DNA of 64,000 nucleotides from Phaseolus vulgaris (Eukaryota > Streptophyta > Magnoliopsida > Fabales > Fabaceae). Within the stretch, counting starts at the first letter, position 1. Every line of letters starts with the position of its first letter. Below are positions 33,945-46,449 of this stretch, piece by piece. The translations under genes and the position numbers were made by a program. The notes below the pieces were generated by a model, which saw only the letters and a program-made list of their open reading frames with translations, did not search any database and was not told the DNA's origin. The stretch lies in NCBI RefSeq assembly GCF_000499845.2, contig NC_023755.2, positions 34,643,253 to 34,707,252 on the forward strand. Direction: 5' to 3'.

Positions 33945-34440
33945 TGTTAGAATTTCAGGACTAAAACAAAAGGGGGGAGGGGGTTGAATTGTTTGCGCAA
34001 GATTTTCGCAAACTTTGAAGGTCTAATGAAAGTCACAAGCAGAATCAAAGATATAAAACTAGTTCAGCCAAAATCAAATTTGTTTTAACTTGATTCCATA
34101 AAATCAATCAGTTTCTTCGATTCAACCAATTATTTTTATCAGCAGTGTATAAAAACAAAGATTAAACAGATTTAAATGACATAAGGGGAAGAGAAATCAA
34201 CACAATAGGTTTATATTGGTTCACTCTTAACAAAGAGTTACATCCAGTCCCCAGAAACACCTGAGAATTTCACTAACAATCAAACTCTTTTGATTTACAA
34301 CACACACAACAAAGAGATGTTCTTGAACCCTTCAAGAACACAACATTCTCTTTGCAAACACAACACAGATCAGAAAACCCTCTTGATTTGTACCACACAA
34401 CCTTATAGAAGTACAAAGATTAAAAAAAGGGAAAGAGTAC
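33945..34440 (-). repeat. Truncated 5' LTR of the copia element
   Basis: Matches the 3' LTR from its TCTAACA end for about 500 bp and stops at GGAAAGAGTAC. The missing 590 bp or so would contain the TATA box, so this copy could not be transcribed from its own promoter. No target duplication can be tested because of the truncation. Confidence 0.75.
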
Positions 34441-37400
34441 AGAGATTCAAAGTTCCTTCTTTCCCACCTGTAGTTAGGTGGGAAAATAATGTATTTTCTC
34501 TATAATAAAATAAAAACAAGTGAAAAGTAGAAATTTATTTACAATTACTAACTAATATAACATCATTAATTACTCATATAATTAATTACTAACTTCATAG
34601 GAGACCAATATTATATGCATGTTGAAATTTTTAATAAATTAAATAAATCACCTCTCAAATGGATACATCCACCAATATAAGAAGACTTAGTTTGATAAAA
34701 ATATTACCTGGAAATTAGGAAATGAAAAAGGGTTTAAATTTTGGTAAGATAAATGAAATGGAAAGTGTACATTTGTCGAAAGATACCCTAGGTTGTTTAA
34801 CAACACTTGAAATAGATATAAGGGCTTGGGTGAGTAATAGATGGGAATGAAGATTGGGATGGAAGAAAGAAGGGTTCAAATAGGAATTGTCACATGTCAA
34901 CAACTTAATGCAAGAGTTAACAATGATCAAACCAACACAAAAAATATATGGATTCATGGAATTGGAAAAGAGACCACCAAAATGTTAACTATACAGTCAA
35001 ATATGAATAAGAAATCTTGAATAGAAACAATAGTGGGGAAAATAGTGAAATAATTAAAATGATTTGGAAAGTTAAAGTTATAATAAGTGAAGTCCATTTT
35101 GTATAGAGAATGAGATTGAAAAGTATGACATAGATAAGCTAATGCAGGTATCAATATCTCCCAAAGTATGTTATAGGTTGTTTTTGTGGTTTACATGCAG
35201 TGTTACAAGTACATCGGTTGATTTATAACAAGTCTCTCTTTTGTGAAATGGAGTTGCTTATCATGTGCGAGGAGATTATCGAAGTTATTATATCATGATC
35301 AAGTACCCAGTTAAAAGGTATGAAGGTTATAAGATACTCGCGTAACAAACTAAAATATTGTGTCCCTTCAGTGCCTATTCAGGAGTTTTGTCGCCACCAA
35401 CATTGTCCACAACAGCTAGTGATGATATATTCATCATCTCCTCAGTGTTGGGCATGTGAGGCCAATCGGTGCAAGTGTAACTAGGTTGAGCACAATGAGG
35501 GAAGTACAATTGTTTTCTTATGTTGGTGATGATGTTGATAACATTTTTTGTACATGCTCAAACACTTATAGAAGAATCTAAGCATGAGTATATCATTAAA
35601 TGTTTAAAGATATTGTATTGAGTGCTTAAGGGACAATTCATTCAGGAATATAAGGGAGGTATTTTGTTAGGCATAACAGAGTTTGGAGAGATTCTACTCC
35701 TTATCAATTTTTTTTTTCTTTTTTATGTATAGTTATTTTCAATTTTTGTAAAGTGGTTAGAGGATAGAAAAAAAAATGTCTTTATAATTCTTAATAGAAT
35801 CTCATATTTTTTTCTTATTATTAAAAAAACATACAGGCTTGTAATATGAGTCAACATGAAAGAACTTGGAACTTATTATTATAATAATGACTTATAACAT
35901 GAATCATCGTGAAAGAACTTGGAATGGGTAACATTACAATTAGGGTGACAAATGAATTTGTCTTTTTGGGTATTGTTCAAACTCGCTTTGATTTTGAGAA
36001 GAATTCCACATTGATTGGGTATGGATAATACCCAATTTTTTACATTAGGTATAGGGACATAGATAAATATATACATATTTACCTCATTTTCGTCTCATAC
36101 TCATTTCAATGTGTATTGTGGTCTTCATACTAATTCCCATTTTAAATTATGAAAACATCTCTAATTTATTAAGTACCTTACAAATCTTATATTAACTTTT
36201 TTTATCCTTAATTTGATGCTTAATTTCGTAACTTATATCTAAATCCTACATTTGACATTTTTACTTCTTTTTAATAATAATTTAATATTTATCCAAATGT
36301 TATTTTATACTATTTGATATTTCTACGATTGTTATTTTTCTCTTAATATTTAACATTGAAAACAATGTATATATATTTTATTGTAAATAATTTATAATAT
36401 CATATTTTTTTATTGTGATTTTTATTTTTTATAAAAATTATATAATTATTATTTAAAATAGTAAAAAAATAAATACAAATATAGTCATTTTTATGAAATG
36501 TGAATGAGAAAAAATATTATCATTAAATATGACAATTACATTTTTTACTTTAAAAATATAGATATAAGATATTCATATTTATCAAAATTAAAGATGTAAG
36601 ATAGACAGATGACACATTATCCACTTACCAAAGCAGTAGTGGAACATTAATTATCAAATAAATATGATTTGACACCACTATTACAAAATTACATTCCCTA
36701 CATTTGCTTTTGTTAATAAAATATTATATTTTAATATTATAATAATTTTTTTGAGATGTAAGTTGAAAGTAGAAATGAGGGAAGAGGGTGAAAGTATTAC
36801 TACTCTTAATTGTCGTCCTGTTCTTCTATTTAAAACCACCATTCAAAATTCATATATCAAATGGATGGATCTGGTTCCAATAAGGGTCTGATGGATATTT
36901 TTCTCAATTTCTCAGCATCATTTTTTTCTGGGCAATGCACATTACTTAAATTGACTGTCAATTTGTATTGAATGTGATCCAAATTTTAATTTCATTTAAC
37001 TTTTTATTATGTAACACATAATAAAAGAGATTTTATAAGACCTTCTTGATAACATAGAGTTGAAATTTCCTTCTACTGCTTTCAAAAAAAAAAATTCTAA
37101 ACCCAAACATGGTAGCTGTTCAAATTATTAAAAGCCACTTTAATTTCTCAATTTTTTAAAATATTTTTTCATTGTTTTTAAATAATGATTTTGAATAATT
37201 AAAAAGATTTTTAAACAGTAAATTTGAGTGACTACTAGCTGTTTTTTTATTTTTTAAAAATTTCTAAGATTAAAATATATCTTTTAATAAATTCCGATTA
37301 CCAGAATTAAATTGAGCACAACTTATAAAAAATAAACATAATTACACATTTTAATTATATCATAACTTCCACTTATTTCTTAAATGTTTTATCCATTTAT

Positions 37401-38860
37401 GTAGATGAAAAAGAAATAACAGTAAATATATTTTAAAGTTATAGACTCAAAAGGATATTCTTTAACTATACTATTCTTAAGTTAAAAGAAATATTGAGAA
37501 TGTCTAAAAAATAAGCAACTAAAAGGAAATTATGTGCACCATGCATCTATGTTCATTCCTGCACATTTTAACTGTGAGGAAGCTAAAGTGATGTCAACTG
37601 CCAAATGAAGATAATTTCAGGATAAAGGTAATGTCATGCAATTGTTGCTCCTTTAGACATACTTTGGTAAAATTAAGGTAGAACATTGAAATCCATTCAT
37701 AGAATATTTACTTTATTTTTATTGGTTATAAATCTAAACATAAGTTATATAATTTAAATATTTACTTATTGTGAAATTTGATTATAATATAATTTATATA
37801 ATAAAAACATTAATTATAAATTCTAGTTATATAAAAATAAAGATTTATCCTAAACCAAAATTTAAGCAGAATCTATAACAAATCATATCTGAATTTTGTA
37901 TGTAGTCCCCAAAATTAACAATAGAATGTTGATTGGGGTAATTTTTTTTTTATCTTTTACAAGTTTTGGGTTCACTCTTGAGAATGACTTCTAAATCTAC
38001 TGTGGAAGTTAAAACTATAGTTTGAATTGGGATTTGAATTTTTATATTTTTATTTAATGATTACTTATTCAGTTCTTCACCTAACATAATTCAATTTTCA
38101 AAATAAACAAGGAGACATTGAAAAAATGAGTGTTCTCGGTCAAAGTTTGTGAATGAGTTTTCCTTTTGTCTTTCAAGGATGAAAACAACATCACATCTTT
38201 GGAAAACGGTTTTGTGTTTTTAATTCTTGCTCCTTACATTCAAACTTGATTACAATTTTCAACTATATTTTCTTGGTATTATATGCAGTAAAGCTTATGT
38301 ATTTAGAAGGGTTATATACATACATACATACACTTTTATACACAAGATATTATATTAATTCTCTTTGTTTATCTCTTTCTTCCTCACATTACTACAAATT
38401 ATTCTCTCTTTTCCCTTTTCTAACTTGATTTTAGATTGCAGAGAGTACTGATACTTTGAGATTCATTGTCAAACAATAAGAGCAATGATATGGTAACATC
38501 TTGCTCCATTATACAACTCCTTATTAATGATATAAAAAAGAATATTTTTTCATGTAAAATTTGAAATTTTAAGCATAAAAAAAAGTTATATAGTGGAACA
38601 AAGTTGTTATTCTATCATTTTTCAAACAGTAAATACACACTTACCCATTCAATAAATTACTATTTTAATAATTATATTTATTTTAATTTAAAATACTATT
38701 ATATTATTATAAGAGGTTATTAAATGAAAGTTTTTAGTGTTGAGAGTGTGAAACCATTTTTTCCTTCACATTGGGATGTGCAACAACAATTTAGAACATC
38801 CTCCCCAGGTGTTAAATAGCATTTGGTGTTCATAAATATTTTTTTCTATATGCATTCATC
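34441..38860. other. Intergenic DNA, no gene recognised
   Basis: Overlapping - strand frames at 34715-35154 look like composition artefacts. The segment 35155-35700 is less AT-rich than its surroundings and may be old transposon sequence, but I could not assign it. Confidence 0.4.
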
Positions 38861-39494
38861 AATTCATTTGGAGGAATTAAACCTAAGAAAAGCAAAGAAA
38901 AAGAGTGAAAGGGAGACAGAGAGACAGAGAAAAACAAACAGATGAATGATACTTGCATAGTAAAGAATATCTGTTCTCATAACCAATCTTCCACACGCTT
39001 CAGTGCAATCTCTTAGATTCATAGCTTGTAGGTCCCTGATTACATTCATCATAACTCAAACAATATAATTGAGTGAAAAAGGACATGTTATTGCATTTCT
39101 AATATGGAGAGAGAAAACGCAAGACACTCTCATGTAAAACACAAGGAAAATCAGAAACAAAAAGAGAACAGTGACAAGGATATAATATACACTTCTGGTA
39201 TAAAGAAAAACACCAAACATGTCAGGTTGGTCCAGTTGAATAATGATAGTATTTATATCGCAAGGACAACACGAGTTTGAATTTCATTGCAGAAGAAAAT
39301 ACCTAGTTAGTTAATAACGTGTAAATACATCTATAAGTGATTTTGATTTTGGAATACAAATTCTGGCCAAGAAAAGGTGAGAGATTTTATTTCAAACAAA
39401 GAAGAAAAAGGCAAAACAAGAACTATATATATATATACCTCCAAACTTTTGACGAGAAGAGAAGGGTTGTTTAGGGGTTTTGGGAGCAGTGGCA

Positions 39495-39578
39495 CGTGAT
39501 ATTGGCACGGCTCAATCGAAAAGCAGTGCCTGAGACATTTTGAGCATTGCTTTCTCATTGAACCGGACCAATATCCCG
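39495..39578 (-). ncRNA. MIR171: MIR171 precursor hairpin
   Basis: The - strand 3' arm (39515-39495) begins TTGAGCCGTGCC and ends AATATCACG, matching the conserved miR171b/c mature sequence as I remember it, and is preceded by CGA. The 5' arm (39578-39558) begins CGGGATATTGG and pairs with it with only two mismatches and two G-U pairs. Pairing continues into the stem, where GAGAAAGCAATGC faces GGCACTGCTTTTC, leaving a small loop near 39530-39540. miR171 directs cleavage of mRNAs for GRAS proteins of the SCL6/HAM group, controlling meristem and branching; in legumes members also affect root symbioses. The primary transcript probably starts upstream near 40000-40150, where the - strand is CT-rich, but no definite TATA box was identified. 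Confidence 0.93.
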
Positions 39579-40001
39579 TTAAACCGGTCCATTCTTCCCC
39601 TCCTCGCTGGCTATGCACCCCATCTGGCGTAAGATCATGTGAGAGAAAGAGAGAGACATGCATGTATAACCAACAGAAATATACGTATGAAAACAAAAGA
39701 CAAAGACAAAATCTTGAGACTGTGAAACGATGTAAAAAGCAAAAGAAAAAGGACCCTTCATGTGATATTTGGTGGGGTGTGTAACCATTGAAGTATAAAA
39801 CCCTTGAGTTAAATGAAAAGAAGAAGGAGAAGAGGGTGAGGGAGGAAGTGAAAGTGATATGAAAGATGAAGATATATTGAGGTTGAAAAGCAAAAGAGAG
39901 ACAAGAGAGAAGGATATGGTATGTTGAAGTAGTATTAAAGAAGGAAGAGGGGAAGATGAGGGGAGAGAGCGGGAAATGGAGATGGCTGGTAGTGGTAACA
40001 T
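39579..40001 (-). CDS. Open frame in the MIR171 primary transcript leader (140 codons)
   Basis: From ATG at 40001 (MLPLPAISIS...) the frame runs to a TAA that ends at 39579, immediately before the star arm of the hairpin. The product is rich in Ser, Leu, Pro and Phe because the strand is CT-rich, and no domain is recognised. Some plant primary microRNAs encode regulatory peptides, usually shorter. It may equally be a chance frame of a CT-rich leader. Confidence 0.25.
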   Translation of the reverse strand: MLPLPAISISRSLPSSSPLPSLILLQHTISFSLVSLLLFNLNISSSFISLSLPPSPSSPSSFHLTQGFYTSMVTHPTKYHMKGPFSFAFYIVSQSQDFVFVFCFHTYISVGYTCMSLSFSHMILRQMGCIASEEGKNGPV

Positions 40002-41759
40002 TGAAGAAGTTGCATTAAATTTGCAACAACCCTTCAACTGAGGAAGTTGGAATATTAATTTAAGGAGGTACAGGAATGGTGATAAAGGTGCAGAGGAGAC
40101 AAATCTGTGGCTTTTAATGTGAGCATTTATGGATTATGGGGCAGAGGGAGAGGGATGTTTGGTTCTGTTCAATCTGCATTAATGCATCTGTATGTATGCA
40201 TCAAACAGTAAAAAATAAGCTTTGCCTTTTGCTTTTGGCTTCTCCTAGTGCCATTCATATTCATCACTGTTCACACTCAATCTCTCATAAGGCACTTCCT
40301 AGGTTCAGAGATTCCTTGTCCATCTCATGCAATACGTATATGCAACTCATGTATTTGTATTCAACTATCTCCCAGGATACCCTAAAATTGGTGGCCGAGA
40401 TATACTAAAATATATTTCAAAATCCTATTCAGTAACTAATTAAGACACCTTATTAATATATACAAGAATCAACTCATTTATATGTATTCGGGTCATCAGT
40501 ATAAAACTTTGTTTGATTGTGCATATAGACTTGAACATACAAACAGTTTTAATAAAAATCAAGAACTCTTTGTAACAAAGAATAGACCTAGCTGTGAGAG
40601 AGAAGAATTTGCCTGTACATAAAAGAACATCTATGAATATGATTTTCTTTTTCAAATGCACACTATTAGGTTAGGTGCTTCTTCAAGTTCTTATCTCCAA
40701 ATATGAAGAAGATGTTTTGCTTAACATGTGAGAAGTCAGGGTGCATCATAATTATTACTAATAACTTATCAACACTTGTCGTGCTTTCGACTTTATTGCT
40801 TGCAGTAAAGTCTTGAACAAAAGTGTACATAGAATAAGGTAAATCAATCCTTACAAGTGCCTTAGGTTACTGAATTAAAAATTGTTTTTTTTTCTTTTTC
40901 TATGGATGTAATGCAAGATTTCTTATGAATCAAAATTTTAAGCTACTTAGATAATGCTACAAAAATAATATAAATATATTAAAGACGTGGTTCATTTTTT
41001 TTCCTTAATTACAAAAGGTTTAAATTCGGGTCATTAAAACAGTCCATTCATTTAACCTTTCAGCTTATGATGGTATTCATTTTATTGGGTTTCCCTGTCT
41101 TGGGTAGCCAAAAATGGGCTTGCAACGACAGATGCCCTTAACCAACATTTTTTTATTTAGGTTAAAAAATGAAAAACCCTGTGAAAAAAATTGTGTTCAT
41201 GTTTTATTTTAAAACGAAAATTAAACTACATTTAAGACTCAATAATTTAATTTAATATATATATATATATATGCGTATTTCTCTAAAACATTTTTTATCA
41301 GTATTTTTGTACTATTAACATTGAAGATAGATGTTTATATTAAATAACTAAAATTTATAATATTTTTTAAAATTATTCTTGAATAATGATGATTTTAGGA
41401 GATTTATCGGATAATATTTTTTAGAGATTTCTCTTAAATTTTTATCTATTAATTTTTTAAAATTTATTTCTCTAAATGATCCTTTAATATTTTTTAAAAA
41501 ACCAAATTATGAATAAATAAAAATAACAATGTATCACAGTATAAATCTTTGTTCCTAAATTTAAATATATATATTTAATATTAAAATATTTTTATGAATT
41601 TAAATTATTTATTTATCAAAACCAAATATTTATGTTATGTATACGGAAATATTAATTATAACTTAAATCAATGATGAATATGATATATGATATGTGAAAA
41701 ATCTTTTAGGAGAGTTCAAGAAGTTTTCATCTTCATAAAACTTAATAAGAGAGGACAAA
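40002..41759. other. Probable MIR171 promoter region, then intergenic DNA
   Basis: About 40000-40400 should contain the promoter of the MIR171 transcript. From 40400 on, no gene was recognised. Confidence 0.4.
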
Positions 41760-41799
41760 ATATTTGGTATGGCGAGATTCATAGGTGTCCAAAATCAGT

Positions 41800-42530
41800 G
41801 ATGCTGGAGAGACAACTGAGTATAATATGAATAGGCAATATAAAGATTCGAGACCCCAAAACAAGAATTAACTCATAAAGGTAGGAAGGAACAAAATTAC
41901 TGATGAAGGAGGACGAGAAAGAATGGCTCAAGAGAAACTTTATTAGGAGAACCCACAACAATAGAAACATGGAGATAGTGAGAGAAAGTTTCATTATGGT
42001 AGATTGAGATTTGTTAAAGTATGATACCTCAGAGATAATATGATGTTGCTCACACAACAGAATGTGAGATCAACGTAAGTAACATCATCGTCGTCGAGGA
42101 GAATAATGAGTGGTTTGAAACCATATTCGAATCCATCACTTCATGGTCCAAACATCCTAATGGAATTGTCATGAATTAGATGCAAGGTATGCCATTATCT
42201 TAGTGGGGACATACTGCTTTAAGAAAGTTATAATAACAATGGAAACCTAGTATATCTATAGATAAAACAACCGAGGAGTGGGAAAAGCTAGAATACACGA
42301 AACTGTGTATATGTATGTATGACAATCAGTTCGGACACAAAGATCATCTAGAAGATGAAAATCAACGAAAAAATATACGAAGTAACCATAGAAGAAGAAA
42401 TGTCACTAATGAAAACTATGAAATGCAAATGCAAAACATGGGGAGGATGAACATAGATGACTCATCACCCAATGTGTCAACAAACAAAGTTCGAGGATTT
42501 AAGGTGTTCGTATCCCTACAAATTTGAATT
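41800..42530 (+). pseudogene. LINE ORF1 remnant (DUF4283-type)
   Basis: With frame changes the + strand gives EWLKRNFIRRTHNNRNMEIV, then NEWFETIFESITSWSKHPN, then MQGMPLS followed by a stop and WGHTALRKL, then SISIDKTTEEWEKLEYTKL. This is the order of the nucleic-acid-binding DUF4283 domain of plant LINE ORF1 proteins (EWFESI, QGMPLSLWG, IDKATEEWEKLEYARL). A basic RSNHRRRN segment follows at 42375-42405. Stops and frameshifts are present. Confidence 0.5.
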
Positions 42531-42642
42531 ACAAAGCCAAATTGGAGCAAAAGGAGGAAGGAACGTGAAGTCACTGGTGGATGGAGTTATTTGCAAAGAT
42601 ACACCTCAGAGCAAAATAATGAAAAAGACGTTCTTTCTCTAA

Positions 42643-43746
42643 TGTTTTTACTATTAAGGCGATTATAAGGTGTTATGAATTTGTTTTTGATTTAAAAATT
42701 AACTTCCACAAATCAAAGTTAGCAGGTACTAATGTTGATAGGTACTCCCTTGATACCTATGCTAAAACTTTGAATTGCAATACTATGACGATCACTTTTA
42801 AATATTTGGGGTTAGAAGTGAGAGGCAATCCAAAGAAGAAACAGTTTTGGGAGCTAGTTATTAACAAAATTAATGTTAGACCTAGCACCTGGAAGGGAAG
42901 ATTTTTATCTATGGCAGGAAGAATAACTCTAACCTTAAGTCATTGTATCCTAGACTTTACTCCCTTTCTATGGACCAAGGCAAGACGGTGGGTGAGGTAG
43001 GTATTTGGGAGGATTCTGGTTGGCAATGACGGCTAAATTGGAGGAGGGATAGGTTTGAATGAGAATCGGTTTTGGAGGAAGATTTGTTTACGCACATAAA
43101 CAGGGGCGACATGAACAAGGAATCCAAGGATCATCTTATTTGGCGAGGGGATACCATAGGGGTCTTCTTTGTGAAATCAGTTTATGTTCGCTTGGCTAAT
43201 CAAATCAATTGTCCAACAGATGGAGCTTTTTTCAGCCTATGGCAAGCAAAAGCAATGCCTAGAGCCCTAATCACTAGGTGGAGAATCTTACTAGACATAA
43301 TTCTAATTAGTATTAACCTTTTCAGGAGAAGGGTGACAATAAATTCTACTATATGTGCACTTTGTAGGGAGTTAGAAGAATCCACCCAACATCTTTTCTT
43401 GGATTGTGTCGTTGCACAACGAGTTTAGTTTATGTGTTTTAGGTGGTTAGGCGTTCTGTTTGTCCAACATAAGGAATTGAAGTGTCACTTTGAGAACTTT
43501 TATCTTATACATATGTCACTTAAGCATAATCGGGTGTGGAAGGGAATGTGGGTGGCAATTGTACGTTGTATTTGGGAGAAGAGGAATAGAGTTGTCTTTA
43601 AGCAAGAGGTTCCAGATGCAGAAGAAATATTCTAATCGGCTCAACTCCTTGCATGGTTGTGGTTGAAATACAGGATGCGTTCCTTTTCGTATGCATTTTC
43701 GGATTGGCATCTGAATCCAAACCAATGCATCCAATGTATACGCTGA
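42643..43746 (+). pseudogene. LINE ORF2 C-terminal part with zinc-binding RT domain
   Basis: Begins NVFTIKAIIRCYEFVFDLKI, a block just after the RT catalytic box, then FKYLGLEVRGNPKKKQFW and WKGRFLSMAGRITL. After a frame break the zf-RVT domain follows: WQAKAMPRALITRWRILLD, RRRVTINSTICALC and ESTQHLFLDC. A stop separates it from WLGVLFVQHKELKCHF, KGMWVAIVRCIWEKRNRVVF and the end WLWLKYRMRSFSYAFSDWHL. The cysteine and histidine residues of the zinc-binding motif are kept. The catalytic box itself is absent. Confidence 0.75.
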
Positions 43747-45848
43747 AAAATGAGGTATTAATGGGTGCAGGAAGCAGGGCTAGCAGAAGAAGACACAATG
43801 ATGATTCATAAAGTATACAACAACAACTACTTCAGCTAGGTGGGGCTCATTTCCTGGTTAGGTGCAGGGGTTGAAGTGGAGAAAGTGTTGTTGTTTCCAT
43901 GAGAAAAGAGTGTCAAGTTGGTGATGTTTTATGGAGGGGATATTCATGGTTACTCTGGAACCTGACGAAAATGCATTTAAATTGTTAGTAGCTGCTTTTT
44001 TGTTATTTTTTCTACAACTTTGAAAACCATGTTAGAGGGGAACTGTGTGCTATAGCCCGGTTTCTAAAACATCAAAAGTTGCAAGGAGAAAGAGCAAAGT
44101 ATGAAGAAGATGCTCATAAGGTGTTTGTTGAAAGGTTGTCATGAAGCTTGCTCCTGGTAGGAATAAGTTCCTAGAGGTGATAGGAGGTACTGGCGATATC
44201 AATGCTCCCATTGAGAAATTTTGTACATCATTTTATCCTATCCTTGAAGAAAATCACAAGTTTATGATTAACTCCCAACCGGGTATTAGAGAGCGAATAC
44301 GAGAAGCAGAATGAGAAATGACCGAACACCAAGGAGTGAATATGAGAAGGAAGACGAAGGGGGAACGAGGGATCAGAGACAATTGCTTTAGTCAATGACA
44401 TTACTATCCAAGGAATAAGAATGCACACCACCAAAGGAAGGGAGGATGCAGCTATTGGCCAAAGCCAATTTTGTCAATGCTTTCATGCTTGTTGGTGTTG
44501 CTATCAAGGCACCGATGTTCTATGCAGATTGGGTGCAGGGGTTGTCTTAAAGAAGAATTAGCTCTGGAGCAAGTCTAAAGACAACACATATCAGCAGCGA
44601 TGAAGAGCTCTTTAGTTAATATAGAATTGAAGTTTTTTGCAGGTTGCTCTGTCTTAATATGATGTAGAATTATGCAGTAATGTGGTGGACCAAAGTTGTT
44701 TTCCTTTAAGGTTCATGAAGACTTAAACCAGTAGTAAGGAAATCGAATTCTAAACTAGTTAAAAGAAGAGTTTTAATTGTAATGTTGCATGCCCTTGTTC
44801 TTTTAGGCTACTTTGAAGTTACTAGCATTCCTACGACACTTGTGACTGCTCTTGAAAGGTTTGAGTATTCTAAGTTTTATGCTGCCAAATCTTTTTAGTC
44901 TTTGTGGAATTTACAAGGTAGAACGAAGCTTGATGGTAATTAGAAGGTGTTAATTTGTTCAATGTGAATTTCTGGCCTCCTGTTTGGTGTTTGCAAACTT
45001 TCTTTATACACAACCTAGGTCCAGCGGCTGGTGTTTTGTTTTTTGAATGGAAAGGGTTAAGTAACCAATGTTTTTAGGCAAGGCAGCTTTGAAGGATGCA
45101 GTTTTATACTGCACTTTTTGGCAGGTTTTATAGCACTTTTGGGCTATAGGTGAAGGGCTTATTATGTGGTTATGTTAGGCATGGTATGCTAGCCTTTACC
45201 CAAGTCTATCCTAAACAATTGCCAAGTGCTATTATCTTCTCTTTTACAAGGTTGCAATTTTGGACTTGATGTAGTCTTGGAGTAAAAACAGGGAGTAAAA
45301 TGTGTGTTGGTGTGGAACATGCCATCTTAAGACCATACTTATGGGCTTGGTTGGTTTGTTGTATTGTAAGCAGAGTAGGTATGCCTTAGTAGCAACTATC
45401 TGTTGAAGGTAATTACTTTTGGGTTTTTTGTATATGGGTTGGGACATCCCTTAAGTGTTTCCTTTTTTAATTCATTTAATTTTTTTCTGATAAAAAATGA
45501 AAAGACGACATTAGAAACATTTTTAGTGTGTCAAAATTGTCAACCATTTTTAGAAATAAATCACACATACCGTTAGGATAACAAGAGGCACTACAAGAAT
45601 ATGACGTAAACCTTAAAAAGGTTGAAGGATATTGATGAAATCAAGAGATGTTAGGGAAGAAAATGCTTATGGAAGCATGTCCTGAGGTGAATCAAATTCG
45701 TAACTCACCAAAAACCCATGAAAAAGAAGCACATTTTTTAAAAGAAATTAAAAAATGGATCGAGACTTGGAAATGGAAAATAAGATTTTATCATTGTGAT
45801 GAATCCTAAAGGATAAGTTTAGGAAGATTCGCCACTTAAGAAAGCTTC

Positions 45849-46061
45849 ATAATGCTATTAGAAGTAGTGATATTATGCAGTTTTGTTGCATAATGCTGCT
45901 ATAAAAACCAGTGTTAGTGTAGAAGCATTGACTCAAATATTTTTTAGTTATGTTTGCCGCTTTTGGATTGTTACTTAGGTAGTGAGCTTTGGTACTTGTA
46001 TAAGGGTTGACACACTCATAAAGTGCCCATTTAATTTATTTATTTTTTGCTAATAAAAAAA
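45849..46061 (+). mobile_element. 5'-truncated LINE 3' tail with 15-bp target duplication
   Basis: ACTTAAGAA(A/G)GCTTC occurs at 45834-45848 and 46062-46076, differing by one base. The insert ends GGGTTGACACACTCATAAAG ... TTTGCTAATAAAAAA, the same kind of tail as at 18100-18219 and 45436-45497. Only about 213 bp of LINE 3' end were copied in. Confidence 0.75.
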
Positions 46062-46449
46062 ACTTAAGAAGGCTTCTCAAGATAAGAACCAAAACAAGAG
46101 TAGAGAATTCTCAAGACTTTTAAAATGAACTCACAAGGAAAATTTCATTCAATCATAAAAAGTGATTTTACGAGAGGGGTTGACTTGCTTTTATAATTTG
46201 CATGCTACGATTTTGAAGAGGAAAAAAACACCTCTCAAATGTTTAGAAACATTAAAAAATTCATATGTAAACATAAAACTACTTAAGTTTTTGTAGCCGA
46301 CCAACGAACCTCCGTTTGGATTTAGCATTTTCATAAAAAGATCTCTTTCCAACTCATTACCCTATTCACCCTCTATTGACAACATCAGTGACTCTTAATA
46401 GGAGGTATGGTTTCTCCAATAGCATTTACATCTCTCAAGTTTGTTTTGA

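Larger units (their letters stand above)
18826..34440 (-). mobile_element. Ty1/copia LTR retrotransposon with two nested insertions
   Basis: Order on the - strand: truncated 5' LTR (34440-33945), gag (33881-33234), zinc-knuckle segment, protease, integrase, reverse transcriptase, RNase H, polypurine tract (19866-19856), full 3' LTR (19855-18826). Protease before integrase before RT is the copia order. Two elements interrupt it: a non-autonomous LTR element inside RT (25586-30605) and a gypsy-derived element inside RNase H (20534-24920). Without them the copia element is about 6.2 kb. Frameshifts and stops disable every domain. LTR length and gag style suggest a SIRE/Tork-type lineage, not resolved here. 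Confidence 0.85.
41760..45500 (+). mobile_element. Internally deleted LINE (L1-type) element
   Basis: ORF1 remnants (41800-42530) are joined near 42640 to the C-terminal third of ORF2 (42643-43746). The endonuclease and most of the reverse transcriptase are missing. A long degenerate 3' region follows and ends with the LINE tail GGGTTGGGACATCCCTTAAG ... CTGATAAAAAA at 45436-45497. The origin of 43800-44640 within the element is uncertain. Confidence 0.6.

Noticed and set aside
39331..39696. 121-codon - strand frame overlapping the MIR171 hairpin
   Set aside because: It runs straight through the mature and star arms, which explain the sequence conservation.
45588..45606. CACTACAAGAATATGACG as a CACTA terminus
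   Set aside because: No subterminal repeats, partner end or target duplication beside it.
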